A DNA stretch of 34,136 nt, from assembly GCA_947589355.1 (NCBI GenBank), contig CANPZC010000022.1, forward strand, positions 1 to 34,136, given 5' to 3'. The notes beneath the pieces were generated by a model that saw nothing but the letters and a program-made list of their open reading frames with translations, was not told the origin of the DNA and did no database searches. Made by a program: the position numbers and the translations under genes. This document shows, one piece after another, positions 23,269 to 33,021 of the stretch; position 1 is the first letter of the stretch; each line of letters starts with the position of its first letter. This DNA is from an uncultured Clostridia bacterium. Lineage in GTDB: Bacteria; Bacillota; Clostridia; Oscillospirales; Ruminococcaceae.

Positions 23269-23563
23269 AGTAAACATTTGTGAATATCTTAAACAGCGAC
23301 ATGGCGGAGATATTCTTGTAGATCTTCGCAGCGAGGTAATGTATTCTTTCGGGACTATATCGGGCGCGGTCAACATTCCCGTAGAACGCATAGAAAAGCT
23401 TTACGAGCTGCCGAAAGATAAAACGGTATGCCTTTTCTGTCAGGTCGGCGAGATAAGCGGTCAGTTTGCGCGGCTGCTCTCCGACGCAGGATATGATACC
23501 TGCGATCTGTCAGGTGGCTATCGTGAATATATAAAAGAAAAATTTAAGGAGGAAAACTTATGA
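23261..23563 (+). CDS. Rhodanese-like domain protein
   Basis: The 100-residue single domain has [20 protein letters not shown] at the front and the active loop [14 protein letters not shown] after TVCLF. The loop Cys would carry persulfide. The chosen ATG overlaps the E1-like gene; a purine-rich AGGGAG lies somewhat far upstream, so coupling to the preceding gene is likely. It probably supplies or accepts sulfur for that enzyme. Confidence 0.88.
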   Translation: MREVNICEYLKQRHGGDILVDLRSEVMYSFGTISGAVNIPVERIEKLYELPKDKTVCLFCQVGEISGQFARLLSDAGYDTCDLSGGYREYIKEKFKEENL

Positions 23564-23931
23564 AAATCATTGAAACGAAAAATGCACCTGCGGCGATAGG
23601 CCCATACTCGCAAGGGGTTTTGGTGGGTGATCTTGTGTACACTTCGGGGCAGATACCTCTTGTGCCCGAAAGCGGCGCTTTGGCTGACGGCGGCATCGAG
23701 GAGCAGACAACTCAGGCAATAAAAAATCTGTCCGCTGTTTTAGAGGGTGCGGGCAGCAGCCTTGAAAAGGTCATCAAGACGACCTGTTTTCTGCAAAACA
23801 TGGGCGATTTTGCCGCCTTTAACGCTGTATATGAAAAGTATTTTACTAGCAGACCTGCAAGAAGCTGCGTTGAGGTCTCCGCACTGCCAAAAGGCGCGTT
23901 GGTGGAGATAGAAGCCATAGCTGAGAGGTAA
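23560..23931 (+). CDS. ridA: RidA-family enamine/imine deaminase
   Basis: The 123-residue protein is a complete RidA domain: [22 protein letters not shown], the catalytic Arg in [20 protein letters not shown]. RidA removes reactive 2-aminoacrylate formed when cysteine or serine is dehydrated or desulfhydrated. It starts in the rhodanese stop (ATGA). Its presence fits a unit coping with cysteine-derived sulfur. Confidence 0.94.
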   Translation: MKIIETKNAPAAIGPYSQGVLVGDLVYTSGQIPLVPESGALADGGIEEQTTQAIKNLSAVLEGAGSSLEKVIKTTCFLQNMGDFAAFNAVYEKYFTSRPARSCVEVSALPKGALVEIEAIAER

Positions 23932-23952
23932 AAAGGGAGATAATTCATTGCC

Positions 23953-23990
23953 AAAGCTCATACAGATGAATTTCTGTATGGGCTTTTTGT
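23953..23990 (+). terminator. Rho-independent terminator after ridA
   Basis: AAAGCTCATACAGA and TCTGTATGGGCTTT pair along the whole arm with one G-U, followed by a T-rich tail. Confidence 0.8.
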
Positions 23991-24089
23991 TTTTGTCTAT
24001 ATGACGAAAAGGAAAAGTTGTGGACGTTTGGGTTTTCAGTTTGTTGCGTGAGCGCAACCTGTAATTGCGGAAACAAAGAAAAAAGCATT

Positions 24090-24116
24090 AAACCGCAAGC
24101 TTTATGCCTGTGGCTT
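24090..24116. terminator. Terminator-like hairpin after the DUF4405 gene
   Basis: The arms around AAACCGCAAGC and GCCTGTGGCTT pair with one mismatch and two G-U. On the minus strand the tail has six T a few bases on; on the plus strand it is TATTTATT. It is closely related to 11546-11574. Confidence 0.5.
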
Positions 24117-24147
24117 ATTTATTGTCAACATCTGATCAATAGTTTTC

Positions 24148-24822
24148 TTAAACACGCTTGCCCACTCTCTTCAAAAGCAAAGACATATAATACCCCAAGC
24201 AGACGAATGCACACATTACTGCAAGATAGTCGGCGAGATATATTATCAGCGGCTCGTCAAAGTCAAAGAAAACAAAGTGTATCTTCAAAAACATATAACT
24301 TGAAAAATCGCGCTCTACAAAGGCATAAATGCCATATGCTGCAACACCCAGACCAAAAATGCGTACTGCCCAACTGCGGACAAAAGATCTTTTCTTGAAA
24401 AGCCGTTTTACCATATTCAAAATACTGCTCCAGTGCAGACCTAAATGCAGTGACAAAAACACAAATCCCCAGTACGCGCACAGCATATGCAGTTTTTGCG
24501 CCTGCGCCAGAAAGACCCTGTCACCGAGGAAAGTAAAAACTGTTCGGGATAGCAGCACGCCGCTTATCATCGAACCGCACATTGTAAGCAATACGAGCGC
24601 AACAGCAACTGTCTGCGCTATGCGATAGGGTGAATATTTGCCCTTGAACATTGTTTTGCTCCACTTTATATTTAAGATATGGTGAGGCACAAACAGTACA
24701 AATATTCCGACACCAAGCCATTCATGCGCTGCCTCGCCGACCAAGCTGTACGCCATAAGCAGCAGCAAAACAGCGGTCATCATTACGTCTGTTATAATTT
24801 TGAGTATAAGTTTTGTTTTCAT
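24148..24822 (-). CDS. DUF4405-family membrane protein, probable heme-binding
   Basis: The 224-residue protein has about five helices. Histidines sit inside or next to helices in the pattern of b-type cytochrome-like DUF4405 proteins: AAHEWLGVGIF, PHHILNIKW, LHMLCAYWG and SLHLGLHWSSI. It begins 8 bp after the upstream esterase gene, so it is last in that unit. A membrane heme protein beside surface flavodoxins hints at electron transfer across the membrane; that is inference. Confidence 0.78.
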   Translation of the reverse strand: MKTKLILKIITDVMMTAVLLLLMAYSLVGEAAHEWLGVGIFVLFVPHHILNIKWSKTMFKGKYSPYRIAQTVAVALVLLTMCGSMISGVLLSRTVFTFLGDRVFLAQAQKLHMLCAYWGFVFLSLHLGLHWSSILNMVKRLFKKRSFVRSWAVRIFGLGVAAYGIYAFVERDFSSYMFLKIHFVFFDFDEPLIIYLADYLAVMCAFVCLGYYMSLLLKRVGKRV

Positions 24823-24830
24823 AAATTGAT

Positions 24831-25859
24831 TCAGCTTTCAAAAAACAATGGCAGCGCGTTGTAAAGGTACTCCTGTACGGCTTCAAAATCATGGTAGCCG
24901 CCGTCTTTTTGGTAGAACACATAATGCTCGGGAGTGAACACATCTCCTCTGGCAAGCATTTCATCAGCCTGCATAAGTGTCTGACTTTTTACCGCATCTT
25001 CCGTACCTACCGCATGATAGATAAAATATCCGCGGTCGTCAAGGTCGTTTTCTTTTACAAGCTGCTCGATAAAGTCAACATTCTTTTCCGTCTGAAAATC
25101 ACCGTAAGTGCCGTAATACCAGCAAGAACCGCTCATCGGCAGGAAGTATTTTATATAGTCGTAGTCATAGCAAAATTGCAGCCAAGTTGTGACAGAGCCG
25201 AGCGAAAATCCGCCGAAAGCACGGTGCTCGCGTGCGGCTTTCAGGTCTTCTGCGCTGGTTGAATCTGCATAGGTATGAAACTGCCCCTCTACCGCAGGCA
25301 TAAGGTTTTCTTCAAAGTCGCGGTGAAATTCGCGGAACTCTGCTATGGAACTGCTGAAATCTGTGCTGCTGTTTTCGTTGTAAAAGGTCGCAGATACTAT
25401 GATAACAGGCGGAATATCGCCATTTTCTATAAGGTTGTCAAACATATTCTTTGTTGGCGTATACTCAAAATATTCGCCTGCATGACCGCCCCACCCGTGC
25501 ATTAAATATATTATATTGTAACGAGTGGAACTGTCCGTTTTATCGTACCCATAAGGCAGATATACATAAGCTGTTTTGGTTATGGGCGTGCTGTCACGCA
25601 GATAATCGAGAGAATCATATTCAAGCTTGACGACCTCGCCTTGATGTTCGGCAGCTTGTTTATACTCCTCAGGAACAGCCGTTGTAAAGCCTGTCTGCTC
25701 TATAGTGTTTGAGGGAGAAGGAGTATTTTCCAAACTGCTTTTGTCTGTTCCCGATGCAGCCGCACCCGTTTGTGATGTGCTTTTCTCTGCACTGCTTTGG
25801 CAGGCTGCAAAATTCATTGCTAAACCCAAGGATAACAACATAACAAAGACCCTTTTCAC
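24831..25859 (-). CDS. Esterase lipoprotein (esterase D/feruloyl esterase-like)
   Basis: The 342-residue protein has a lipoprotein signal (lipobox FAAC, Cys21 from the GTG start), a Ser/Thr-rich spacer and an alpha/beta hydrolase domain: YLMHGWGGH oxyanion region, nucleophile elbow GGFSLGS, late His in GGYHDF. This resembles PF00756 esterases that free feruloyl or acetyl groups from plant polymers at the cell surface. GTG at 25859 has GAGGTG upstream; two ATGs further up would also retain the lipobox. Confidence 0.83.
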   Translation of the reverse strand: MKRVFVMLLSLGLAMNFAACQSSAEKSTSQTGAAASGTDKSSLENTPSPSNTIEQTGFTTAVPEEYKQAAEHQGEVVKLEYDSLDYLRDSTPITKTAYVYLPYGYDKTDSSTRYNIIYLMHGWGGHAGEYFEYTPTKNMFDNLIENGDIPPVIIVSATFYNENSSTDFSSSIAEFREFHRDFEENLMPAVEGQFHTYADSTSAEDLKAAREHRAFGGFSLGSVTTWLQFCYDYDYIKYFLPMSGSCWYYGTYGDFQTEKNVDFIEQLVKENDLDDRGYFIYHAVGTEDAVKSQTLMQADEMLARGDVFTPEHYVFYQKDGGYHDFEAVQEYLYNALPLFFES

Positions 25860-25869
25860 TGTGAACACC

Positions 25870-27033
25870 TCAATCATAACATTCGCCGAGAATATCAAAA
25901 AGCTCTTCCTTTGTGAATTTTTTGCAGCAGCCGCCTGTCAGGACTGTGCTGTCCGCGATAGCCTTGAAATCTGTATCAGCGGCAATGCCCATATCTATAA
26001 ATTTTGTCGGCAGACCTATTTCTTTGATAAAGTCTGACAGCGCATTTATAAATTCATCGGCAAGCTGTTCTTCGCTTTTCCCGACGGGAGAAATTCCCCA
26101 CACGTTCACCGCAAGACGAGCAAACTGTGCCTGCGCCTTTGGCAGCATATGGCGGTACAGCACGGGGTGAATAACCGCAAGCCCCTGACCGTGGTTGCAG
26201 TCGGTATACGCGCCAAGCTGATGCTCTAACATATGCGCCTGGAAATCGGTCACTTTGCCTATTTTGAGCATACCGTTTTCAGCCATTGCCGCCGCCCAGA
26301 CAAGCTCGCTGCGTGCAGATATATCGTCGTTATTTTTGATAGTCGCACGCAGATCGCGTATAATATTTCGCTGGCAGGCTTCGTTGATCTCGTCCGAAAG
26401 ATTGGACACTCTCGGCGTGCCCATATATGTTTCCATACAATGTGAAAGCGAGTCAAACGCACCCGAAATGACCTGTTTCATCGGCATTGACATGGTGTAC
26501 GCAGGGTCTAAGACCGCAAAGCTGTAAAATGCTCCCCAAAGAGCGCCTTTTATCTTCTTTTCCTCATGCGTGATGACCGCGCCGTTGTTCATCTCTGCGC
26601 CCGTGCCGAACGCTGTGGCTACCGCTCCCATGGGTATAAATTCACTAGGCGATAAGTGCTTCTGCGTTTCAATATCCCACAGATCTTCCGAAATTTTCGC
26701 CTGCGCTGAAATGACTTTACAGCAGTCGATAACGCTTCCGCCGCCTACCGCAAGAATGAGATCTACCGCATTTTCTTTTGCGATCTTCGCGCCCTCCTGC
26801 ACCTTTGCATAGGTCGGATTTGACATTATACCCGAAAACTCAATGACGTTTTTTCCGGCATTTTTCAAAATACAAATAAGCTCGTCATACACGCCGTTTT
26901 TCTTTATTGAACCGCCGCCGTATGCAAGCATTACGTTTTTGCCTACTTTTGCAAGCTCATCAGGCAGATCTTTCGCCGCCGCGCCCTCGCCAAAGTAAAC
27001 CTTAGTAGGATAGCTGTATGTAAAAGTATTCAT
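25870..27033 (-). CDS. Iron-containing alcohol dehydrogenase (butanol dehydrogenase/YqhD type)
   Basis: The 387-residue enzyme has the NAD(P) motif GGGSVIDCCK, FGTGAEMNNGAVIT, the metal-ligand region FDSLSHCMETYMG and the second His pair in HMLEHQLGAYTDCNHGQG. It reduces aldehydes to alcohols with NAD(P)H. ATG at 27033 has ACGGAGG. It stands behind two aldo/keto reductase genes, so the unit looks built for carbonyl reduction. Confidence 0.93.
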   Translation of the reverse strand: MNTFTYSYPTKVYFGEGAAAKDLPDELAKVGKNVMLAYGGGSIKKNGVYDELICILKNAGKNVIEFSGIMSNPTYAKVQEGAKIAKENAVDLILAVGGGSVIDCCKVISAQAKISEDLWDIETQKHLSPSEFIPMGAVATAFGTGAEMNNGAVITHEEKKIKGALWGAFYSFAVLDPAYTMSMPMKQVISGAFDSLSHCMETYMGTPRVSNLSDEINEACQRNIIRDLRATIKNNDDISARSELVWAAAMAENGMLKIGKVTDFQAHMLEHQLGAYTDCNHGQGLAVIHPVLYRHMLPKAQAQFARLAVNVWGISPVGKSEEQLADEFINALSDFIKEIGLPTKFIDMGIAADTDFKAIADSTVLTGGCCKKFTKEELFDILGECYD

Positions 27034-27087
27034 AGTCTGACCTCCGTTTTTCAAACGGCGCACCGTTTTCACAGCACGCCGCAATTT

Positions 27088-27957
<870 letters not shown>

Positions 27958-28797
27958 TTAAAGATCCGGCTTCAGCTGCATATTTGCATAAGCCTTGATC
28001 ATTTCGGGTGTTGCGGTATAGTAGCGCACGCCCTTGTTTACCTTTGCGATCTGCGCCATATCTTCATCGTTAAGCTCAAAATCAAAAATATCGAAATTAT
28101 CACGAATATGCGCAGGATTTTTTGAACCCGGTATAACAACGTTACCGCTCTGTATATGCCAGCGAAGAATGATCTGCGCATTTGTCTTGCCGTACTTCTT
28201 TGCAAGTTCACCAAAGATCGGCTGCTCTATAAGCGTTTTGTCGCCGTGACCCAGAGGATACCACGCCATAAGACCCATATTAGTTTCGGCAAGTATCTTT
28301 TTAAGTTCGGTCTGCGGATAATACGGGTGTGCCTCGACCTGTACCACCTGAGGAGCTATCTCCATTGTTTGTATTGCCTCACGCAGCATATCATCGGGGA
28401 AGTTGGAAAGACCTATCGCCTTTACTTTGCCCTCTTTTACAGCCTTTTCGATGTTTTTGTAACCTGCGCGCCAGTTATCTGTGGGCTGGTGCAAAAACAG
28501 CAGATCGATATAATCCGTGCCAAGACGGGCAAGTGTTTCGTCAACTGCCGTATCCTTTTCATATACCGTAGGCCACAGCTTTGTCACAAGGAAAATATCC
28601 TCACGCGCAACACCGCTGTTTTTTATTCCGCGACCTGTGCCGCTTTCGTTCATATAGCCGTTTGCGGTGTCTATAAGGCGCACACCGCTGCGAAGCGCGC
28701 TTTCAACAGCAGCCTGTGCCTCGTCAGGTGACATCATAAACACGCCGATACCTGCCATAGGCATTTTTAAACCGTTATTAAGTGTCAAGTATTCCAT
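27958..28797 (-). CDS. Aldo/keto reductase
   Basis: The 279-residue TIM-barrel reductase has the complete catalytic tetrad Asp43, Tyr48, Lys73 and His103 (LIDTANGY, VTKLW, FLHQP) and the NADPH-binding VVIPGSKNPAHIRDN. ATG at 28797 has AAGGAGGAAC; an upstream in-frame start would run into the promoter. It is the first gene of the second LysR-type unit and is closely related to the broken gene after it, probably a tandem duplicate. Confidence 0.93.
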   Translation of the reverse strand: MEYLTLNNGLKMPMAGIGVFMMSPDEAQAAVESALRSGVRLIDTANGYMNESGTGRGIKNSGVAREDIFLVTKLWPTVYEKDTAVDETLARLGTDYIDLLFLHQPTDNWRAGYKNIEKAVKEGKVKAIGLSNFPDDMLREAIQTMEIAPQVVQVEAHPYYPQTELKKILAETNMGLMAWYPLGHGDKTLIEQPIFGELAKKYGKTNAQIILRWHIQSGNVVIPGSKNPAHIRDNFDIFDFELNDEDMAQIAKVNKGVRYYTATPEMIKAYANMQLKPDL

Positions 28798-28828
28798 AAA
28801 AGTTCCTCCTTGATATTTTGTTACTTTT

Positions 28829-28897
28829 ATTTTACCACGCAAAAAGCGCAAAGAGAAGTCTCAATTGGTTCATCAGTTATAACCTATAGTTTTAACC
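28829..28897 (-). promoter_or_regulatory. Promoter and double operator, copy A
   Basis: The -10 box TAAAAT (plus 28829-28834) and a weak -35 TTCTCT lie 41 bp from two direct repeats, AGTTATAACC (28875-28884) and AGTTTTAACC (28888-28897), 13 bp apart. The same arrangement occurs at 33022-33090. The repeats overlap the end of the upstream reductase gene. Confidence 0.6.
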
Positions 28898-29878
28898 AAG
28901 TATTTTCGCTCCTCCGAACACATCGGACATCTCCATGTGATTGAGCGCACAGTCTATATGTGCCAGTTCTTCCGGTGTCAGTTTAATATCCGCCGCGCGT
29001 GCATTTTCTATAAGCCGCTCCGACTTTCTCGTACCTGGGATAGCTGCAAGGTTTTTATGCTTGCACAGCATCCATGCAAGAGATATCTGCGCCGGGGTTG
29101 CGTGTTTTTCATCGGCAACTTTCTGCAAAAGCGCAAGCAGATCTTGATTTTTGGCTATTCCCTCGGCTGTAAACTGCGGCATTCTGCTGCGATAATCATC
29201 GCTTGTAAATTTGTCGTTTTGGTCGTACTTAGCTGAAAGCAGACCGTTTGCAAGCGGCGAAAACGCCACATAGCCTATGTGCAGCTCATCGAGTGTACCA
29301 AACAGTTTCTCGTGCCAACGCGCCATCATAGAATAGCGGTTTTGCACCGCTGTTACAGGGCATACGGCGTGGGCGCGGCGAAGATATTCCTCTGTCGCTT
29401 CGGAAATTCCCCAAAAGCGTATTTTGCCTTCTTTTATAAGCTCTGCCATAGTTTCGGCAACTGTCTCAGGCTCAACGTCGGGGTCGATACGGTGCTGATA
29501 GTAAAGGTCAATATATTCCGTTCCAAGCCGTTTCAGACTGCCCTCTACAGATCGGCGGATCGTTTCGGGGCGTGAATCGGTCAGCAGACCGTCAGGAGCG
29601 TGCTTCACCCCGAATTTTGTGGCAATGACCACCTTATCACGGTACGGTTTCAGAGCAGCGCCCACCAACTCTTCGTTATATGCAACAGTTGCATCGGGAA
29701 GAATGCCGGTGTAACATTCCGCGGTATCAAACATTGTGTAACCCAGCTCCACCGCATCGTGAATGAGCCTTGTCATCTCTTTTATATCAGACGGCGCGCC
29801 GAAAGCGTGCGTCATGCCCATGCAGCCAAGACTGACAGCAGATACGGTCAATTCTTTTCCAAGAACTCTGTATTTCAT
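28892..29878 (-). CDS. Aldo/keto reductase (AKR13-like)
   Basis: The 328-residue reductase has Asp51, Tyr56, Lys88 and His129 as its tetrad (MFDTAECYTG, IATKFG, YYQHRID). The end has IPGTRKSERLIENA for cofactor phosphate. Its longer form and GCMGMTHAFG start place it in a different subgroup from the two reductases downstream. ATG at 29878 has GGAGATG. Confidence 0.92.
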   Translation of the reverse strand: MKYRVLGKELTVSAVSLGCMGMTHAFGAPSDIKEMTRLIHDAVELGYTMFDTAECYTGILPDATVAYNEELVGAALKPYRDKVVIATKFGVKHAPDGLLTDSRPETIRRSVEGSLKRLGTEYIDLYYQHRIDPDVEPETVAETMAELIKEGKIRFWGISEATEEYLRRAHAVCPVTAVQNRYSMMARWHEKLFGTLDELHIGYVAFSPLANGLLSAKYDQNDKFTSDDYRSRMPQFTAEGIAKNQDLLALLQKVADEKHATPAQISLAWMLCKHKNLAAIPGTRKSERLIENARAADIKLTPEELAHIDCALNHMEMSDVFGGAKILG

Positions 29879-29894
29879 ATTATCATCTCCAAAA

Positions 29895-30659
29895 TTATTT
29901 TCCGAAAAGCCAACCCATAATATCCCCGTCATACGCTGCAAGACCACCGCCGCCATGTTCGTTATCTATCCCGCGGTCGGTAAAATATTTATGCTCTTTT
30001 ACATCTAGCGTGACAAGCTGCGAAATTTCGCTGTCTGTAAGACCTTGACTGCGGTATATATCAGTAAGTTTTTCATAAAACTCTTTTGACGGCTCAGATG
30101 TGTAATACTCGTCGTTTTCGCCGACAAAAATATACACGGGAGTACGGCTTTGAGCAAGCGTTTCAATATCACCGTCCCACTGCGAACTTACATGAAGATA
30201 CGCCGTGAACAGATCAGGTCGCTTACCCATAACTATCGACATTGTTTCTCCGCCGCCAGAGTAGCCGTTAGCGTAAACTTTTGTACTGTCAATGTTGTAA
30301 CTGTACAGAAAATATTCCAAAAGTGCAATGGTCTGATCAGCGGAAGTCTCGCCCCAGTCGGAAAGCTGCGGAGCAACAATTATCATCTTTTCGTTGTACT
30401 TTTGCGCCTCAAAGCCGAATGCTTCTGATCTAAGATTTTGCGCCACACCCTGAAAATACAGACCCTCATATCCCGGCAAAGTGAAGTACAGCGCATAGCT
30501 CTCGCTGCCGTCATAGCTGTCTGGGATATAGACGTTGTAATGAATATCACCGTCGGACGGCGAATGATAAACATTGTCTATAACAAAGCCGTTATAAGTT
30601 TCGGTCCCGGCATCAACGCTGCTGTCGGAACCTGTTATAGCCCCAGGCTGTCGACCCAT
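29895..30659 (-). CDS. Alpha/beta hydrolase esterase, possibly once fused to the flavodoxin
   Basis: The 254-residue protein has the nucleophile elbow GYSGGGE, TPVYIFVGENDEYY (Asp) and DNEHGGGGL (His), as in secreted esterases and peptidase-like hydrolases. It has no signal peptide, unlike the other two esterases here. Its start overlaps the flavodoxin lipoprotein gene by 25 bp, and its first 20 residues are linker-like. One extra G in the G4 at 30641-30644 would join the frames into a single lipoprotein of about 460 residues. As it stands it would be cytoplasmic and coupled in translation. Confidence 0.75.
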   Translation of the reverse strand: MGRQPGAITGSDSSVDAGTETYNGFVIDNVYHSPSDGDIHYNVYIPDSYDGSESYALYFTLPGYEGLYFQGVAQNLRSEAFGFEAQKYNEKMIIVAPQLSDWGETSADQTIALLEYFLYSYNIDSTKVYANGYSGGGETMSIVMGKRPDLFTAYLHVSSQWDGDIETLAQSRTPVYIFVGENDEYYTSEPSKEFYEKLTDIYRSQGLTDSEISQLVTLDVKEHKYFTDRGIDNEHGGGGLAAYDGDIMGWLFGK

Positions 30660-31291
30660 TCCTTTACTTCGCTTTCGTCCGCTCTTGACTGAAAACGCTG
30701 ACCGTCAAGCCAGTTGCCTGTGCCTGACTCATCAGCAAGAAGTTTGCCGCTTTCGCCAAGACCCGAAGTAGAAGATGTGCAGAACGGAATAACCGTTTTA
30801 TCCGAAAAATCGTTTGCTTTTACAAAAGTGTCGGTAGGCCACGCGGCAATTCCCCACCAAATGGGATAGCCTATAAATACTGTGTCATAATCTTCCCAGT
30901 TTTCTACAGTGGTCGTGGTAAGTTCAACGTCGCGCAATGACTCATCATCATGCTCGCGCGAAACACGGCTGTCGGGGTCTGTCCAGTCAAGATCATCGCT
31001 GGTGTAAGGCTCTGCAGGCGTTATCTCGAAAAGATCTGCGCCCGTTGCGGAAACGATGTAATCTGCAATAGCTTTTGTATTTCCCGAAGCCGAGTAGACC
31101 ACAACAAGCGTTTTGCCGCCTGTGGAAGTATTTTCACTCTGCGAACTTTCAGATGAAGTTGCGGCTTCCGAAGATGAGACGTTCTGTCCGTTATTTTGTA
31201 CAGCGCTGTCGGCGCTTTCGTCAGAACTGCCGCACGATGTAACACCGAGCATAAGCATTGCCGTTAAAATTCCTGCAAATATTTTTTTCAT
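30635..31291 (-). CDS. Flavodoxin-like lipoprotein
   Basis: The 218-residue protein has a lipoprotein signal (GVTSC, Cys20), a Ser-rich spacer (about 21-58) and a flavodoxin domain with the FMN phosphate loop YSASGNTKAIA, the Trp-rich IGYPIWWGIAAWP and CTSSTSGLGESG. AAAAGGAGAG precedes the ATG. Flavodoxins are normally cytoplasmic electron carriers, so the surface location is notable. The C-terminus meets the esterase gene in another frame. Confidence 0.88.
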   Translation of the reverse strand: MKKIFAGILTAMLMLGVTSCGSSDESADSAVQNNGQNVSSSEAATSSESSQSENTSTGGKTLVVVYSASGNTKAIADYIVSATGADLFEITPAEPYTSDDLDWTDPDSRVSREHDDESLRDVELTTTTVENWEDYDTVFIGYPIWWGIAAWPTDTFVKANDFSDKTVIPFCTSSTSGLGESGKLLADESGTGNWLDGQRFQSRADESEVKEWVDSLGL

Positions 31292-31316
31292 TTTAATACT
31301 CTCCTTTTATATTTTT

Positions 31317-31949
31317 TCAAAACTTCGCAGCCCATTCTTTGACTTCCTTTTCTGAGTCTGCGACTTTGTTGCCGTTTATTGAAATTGCATCGTCCGTTTT
31401 AACGTCCGAATTTGGTGCAAGCTCTTTCACGCGGTCAAGGCTGTTTGCACCGTTAGAGCTGCCGTTGTGCGAGAAAAACGGTATTATAGTCTTTCCACTG
31501 AGGTCATATTCCTCTAAAAACGACCACACGGGCATAGGCAGGTCGTACCACCAAACGGGAAATCCCAGAAAGATAATGTCATACTTTGCCATTATTTCCT
31601 CGTCTATATGCTCTGCAAGTTCGGGGCGTATGCCATTGTCAAGCTCTGACTTTGCTCTGTCTGCGCAAGCCTGATAGTCGCTGCCATAGTCATCGGCAGG
31701 CACAATGCGGAAAATATCAGCACCCTTTTCCTCTGCTATCCACCTTGCCATTTTCTGACCGTTGCCCGACCATGAAAAATACACCACAAGCGTGTTGCTG
31801 TTGCCTTGCGGCGCGGCTTCGGGGTCGTTATCTATACCCACATGAGAGCCGCCGATCAGCTTGAATACCACAAACACCGCAGCGGCGATCGCCACAAGTA
31901 TTACCGCAATGATAATGATGATCTTCTTTTTGCTTTTTGTCTTGTCCAT
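31317..31949 (-). CDS. Membrane-anchored flavodoxin-like protein
   Basis: The 210-residue protein has one N-terminal helix (about 9-31, after KTKSKKK) and no lipobox, then a flavodoxin domain facing outwards: YFSWSGNGQKMA, LGFPVWWYDLPMPVW and PFFSHNGSSNG. The positive residues before the helix support an inside N-terminus. It is paralogous to the next gene. AAGGGGGAA precedes the ATG. Confidence 0.87.
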   Translation of the reverse strand: MDKTKSKKKIIIIIAVILVAIAAAVFVVFKLIGGSHVGIDNDPEAAPQGNSNTLVVYFSWSGNGQKMARWIAEEKGADIFRIVPADDYGSDYQACADRAKSELDNGIRPELAEHIDEEIMAKYDIIFLGFPVWWYDLPMPVWSFLEEYDLSGKTIIPFFSHNGSSNGANSLDRVKELAPNSDVKTDDAISINGNKVADSEKEVKEWAAKF

Positions 31950-31966
31950 TTAAATTCCCCCTTAAA

Positions 31967-32983
31967 TTATTCTTTCATTTGCTTTTCCCAAAATGAAACT
32001 GCATCGTTTATCCAGCCTTCAGCGACTGTACCCGTACCAAGCCCGAAGCCGTGAGAAAGCCCCTCGTATGCGTGAAACTCGGTCGGTATGCCAAGCGCAG
32101 ACATTGCTTCAAGCCGTGCCTGCATGGTGCGCCAGTTTGCTATGCCGTCGCTTGTTCCCACGCAGGAATATGTCGGTGGGTCGTCCTCGCTGTATTCGCT
32201 GTGACCGGTGTATTGAATTATGCACGCCGCAGGTTTGGAAAGCACATCTCCGCCGAAATACGCAGTACCGTATGTTCCGAGATACGCAGCCATTCTGCCG
32301 CCCGCCGAGCCGCCCCAAAGTGAGTAATCATCGGTATCAACTTCAAGTTCTTCTGCATGAGAAAAAATGAAGCTTATCGCCCTTGCCAAGTCCTCGCAGG
32401 CGGTATCCCAACCGGGGCGATATATCAGCGCAAAAGCGTTGTAACCCATTTTTGAAAGCTCCAGCGCGTGCGGAAAGCTGTCGTGCATCGCTCCCACATA
32501 TGCAAATCCGCCGCCGGCATTGCACACGGCAAATTTTGCGTTCGGCTCACCTTTGAAAAAGAACAGCCCTGTGTTCGCCTTGTCGGGGTCGGCAGCCTTT
32601 TCTTCATCCGTATAAATATCATAAAATATCACATCGCCATTGTCGGCGTGTTCTTTCATATAATTTGCTATCTCGACTGTCTTTTCGGGGTCAATATTGT
32701 TATACCAAGTAAGATGCAGATCCCCCAAAGTATCGCCGCTGTAATACCCAGTATCAACGGGAAAGATAAGTCTGCCCCAGCTGTCGAAAGACGGGTAATT
32801 TATAACATCTTCAATAGCTGTTTCGGCTGTAAACGGCTGATATGTGCTGTCTGTTTTTTTGGACACCAAAATACTGCTGCCCGAAGCGCTTTTGCTCACA
32901 GACTTATCTATATTTTCCTTCGCATTACATGAAGCAAAAATAAACATCATAATTATCGCTATTCCCAACGCTGTGCGTTTCAT
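31967..32983 (-). CDS. Alpha/beta hydrolase lipoprotein, esterase/lipase-like
   Basis: The 338-residue protein has a lipoprotein signal (FASC, Cys19) and a hydrolase domain with VCNAGGGFAYVG (oxyanion region), the nucleophile elbow LWGGSAGGRMA and late His in GLSHGFGLG, as in acetyl-esterase-like hydrolases. It is the first gene of the unit after the LysR gene. Substrate unknown; a deacylase for dietary or plant esters is plausible. Confidence 0.85.
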   Translation of the reverse strand: MKRTALGIAIIMMFIFASCNAKENIDKSVSKSASGSSILVSKKTDSTYQPFTAETAIEDVINYPSFDSWGRLIFPVDTGYYSGDTLGDLHLTWYNNIDPEKTVEIANYMKEHADNGDVIFYDIYTDEEKAADPDKANTGLFFFKGEPNAKFAVCNAGGGFAYVGAMHDSFPHALELSKMGYNAFALIYRPGWDTACEDLARAISFIFSHAEELEVDTDDYSLWGGSAGGRMAAYLGTYGTAYFGGDVLSKPAACIIQYTGHSEYSEDDPPTYSCVGTSDGIANWRTMQARLEAMSALGIPTEFHAYEGLSHGFGLGTGTVAEGWINDAVSFWEKQMKE

Positions 32984-33021
32984 ACGCTTTCACCTCGCAA
33001 GAAGTGTTCCTTACTAAACTT

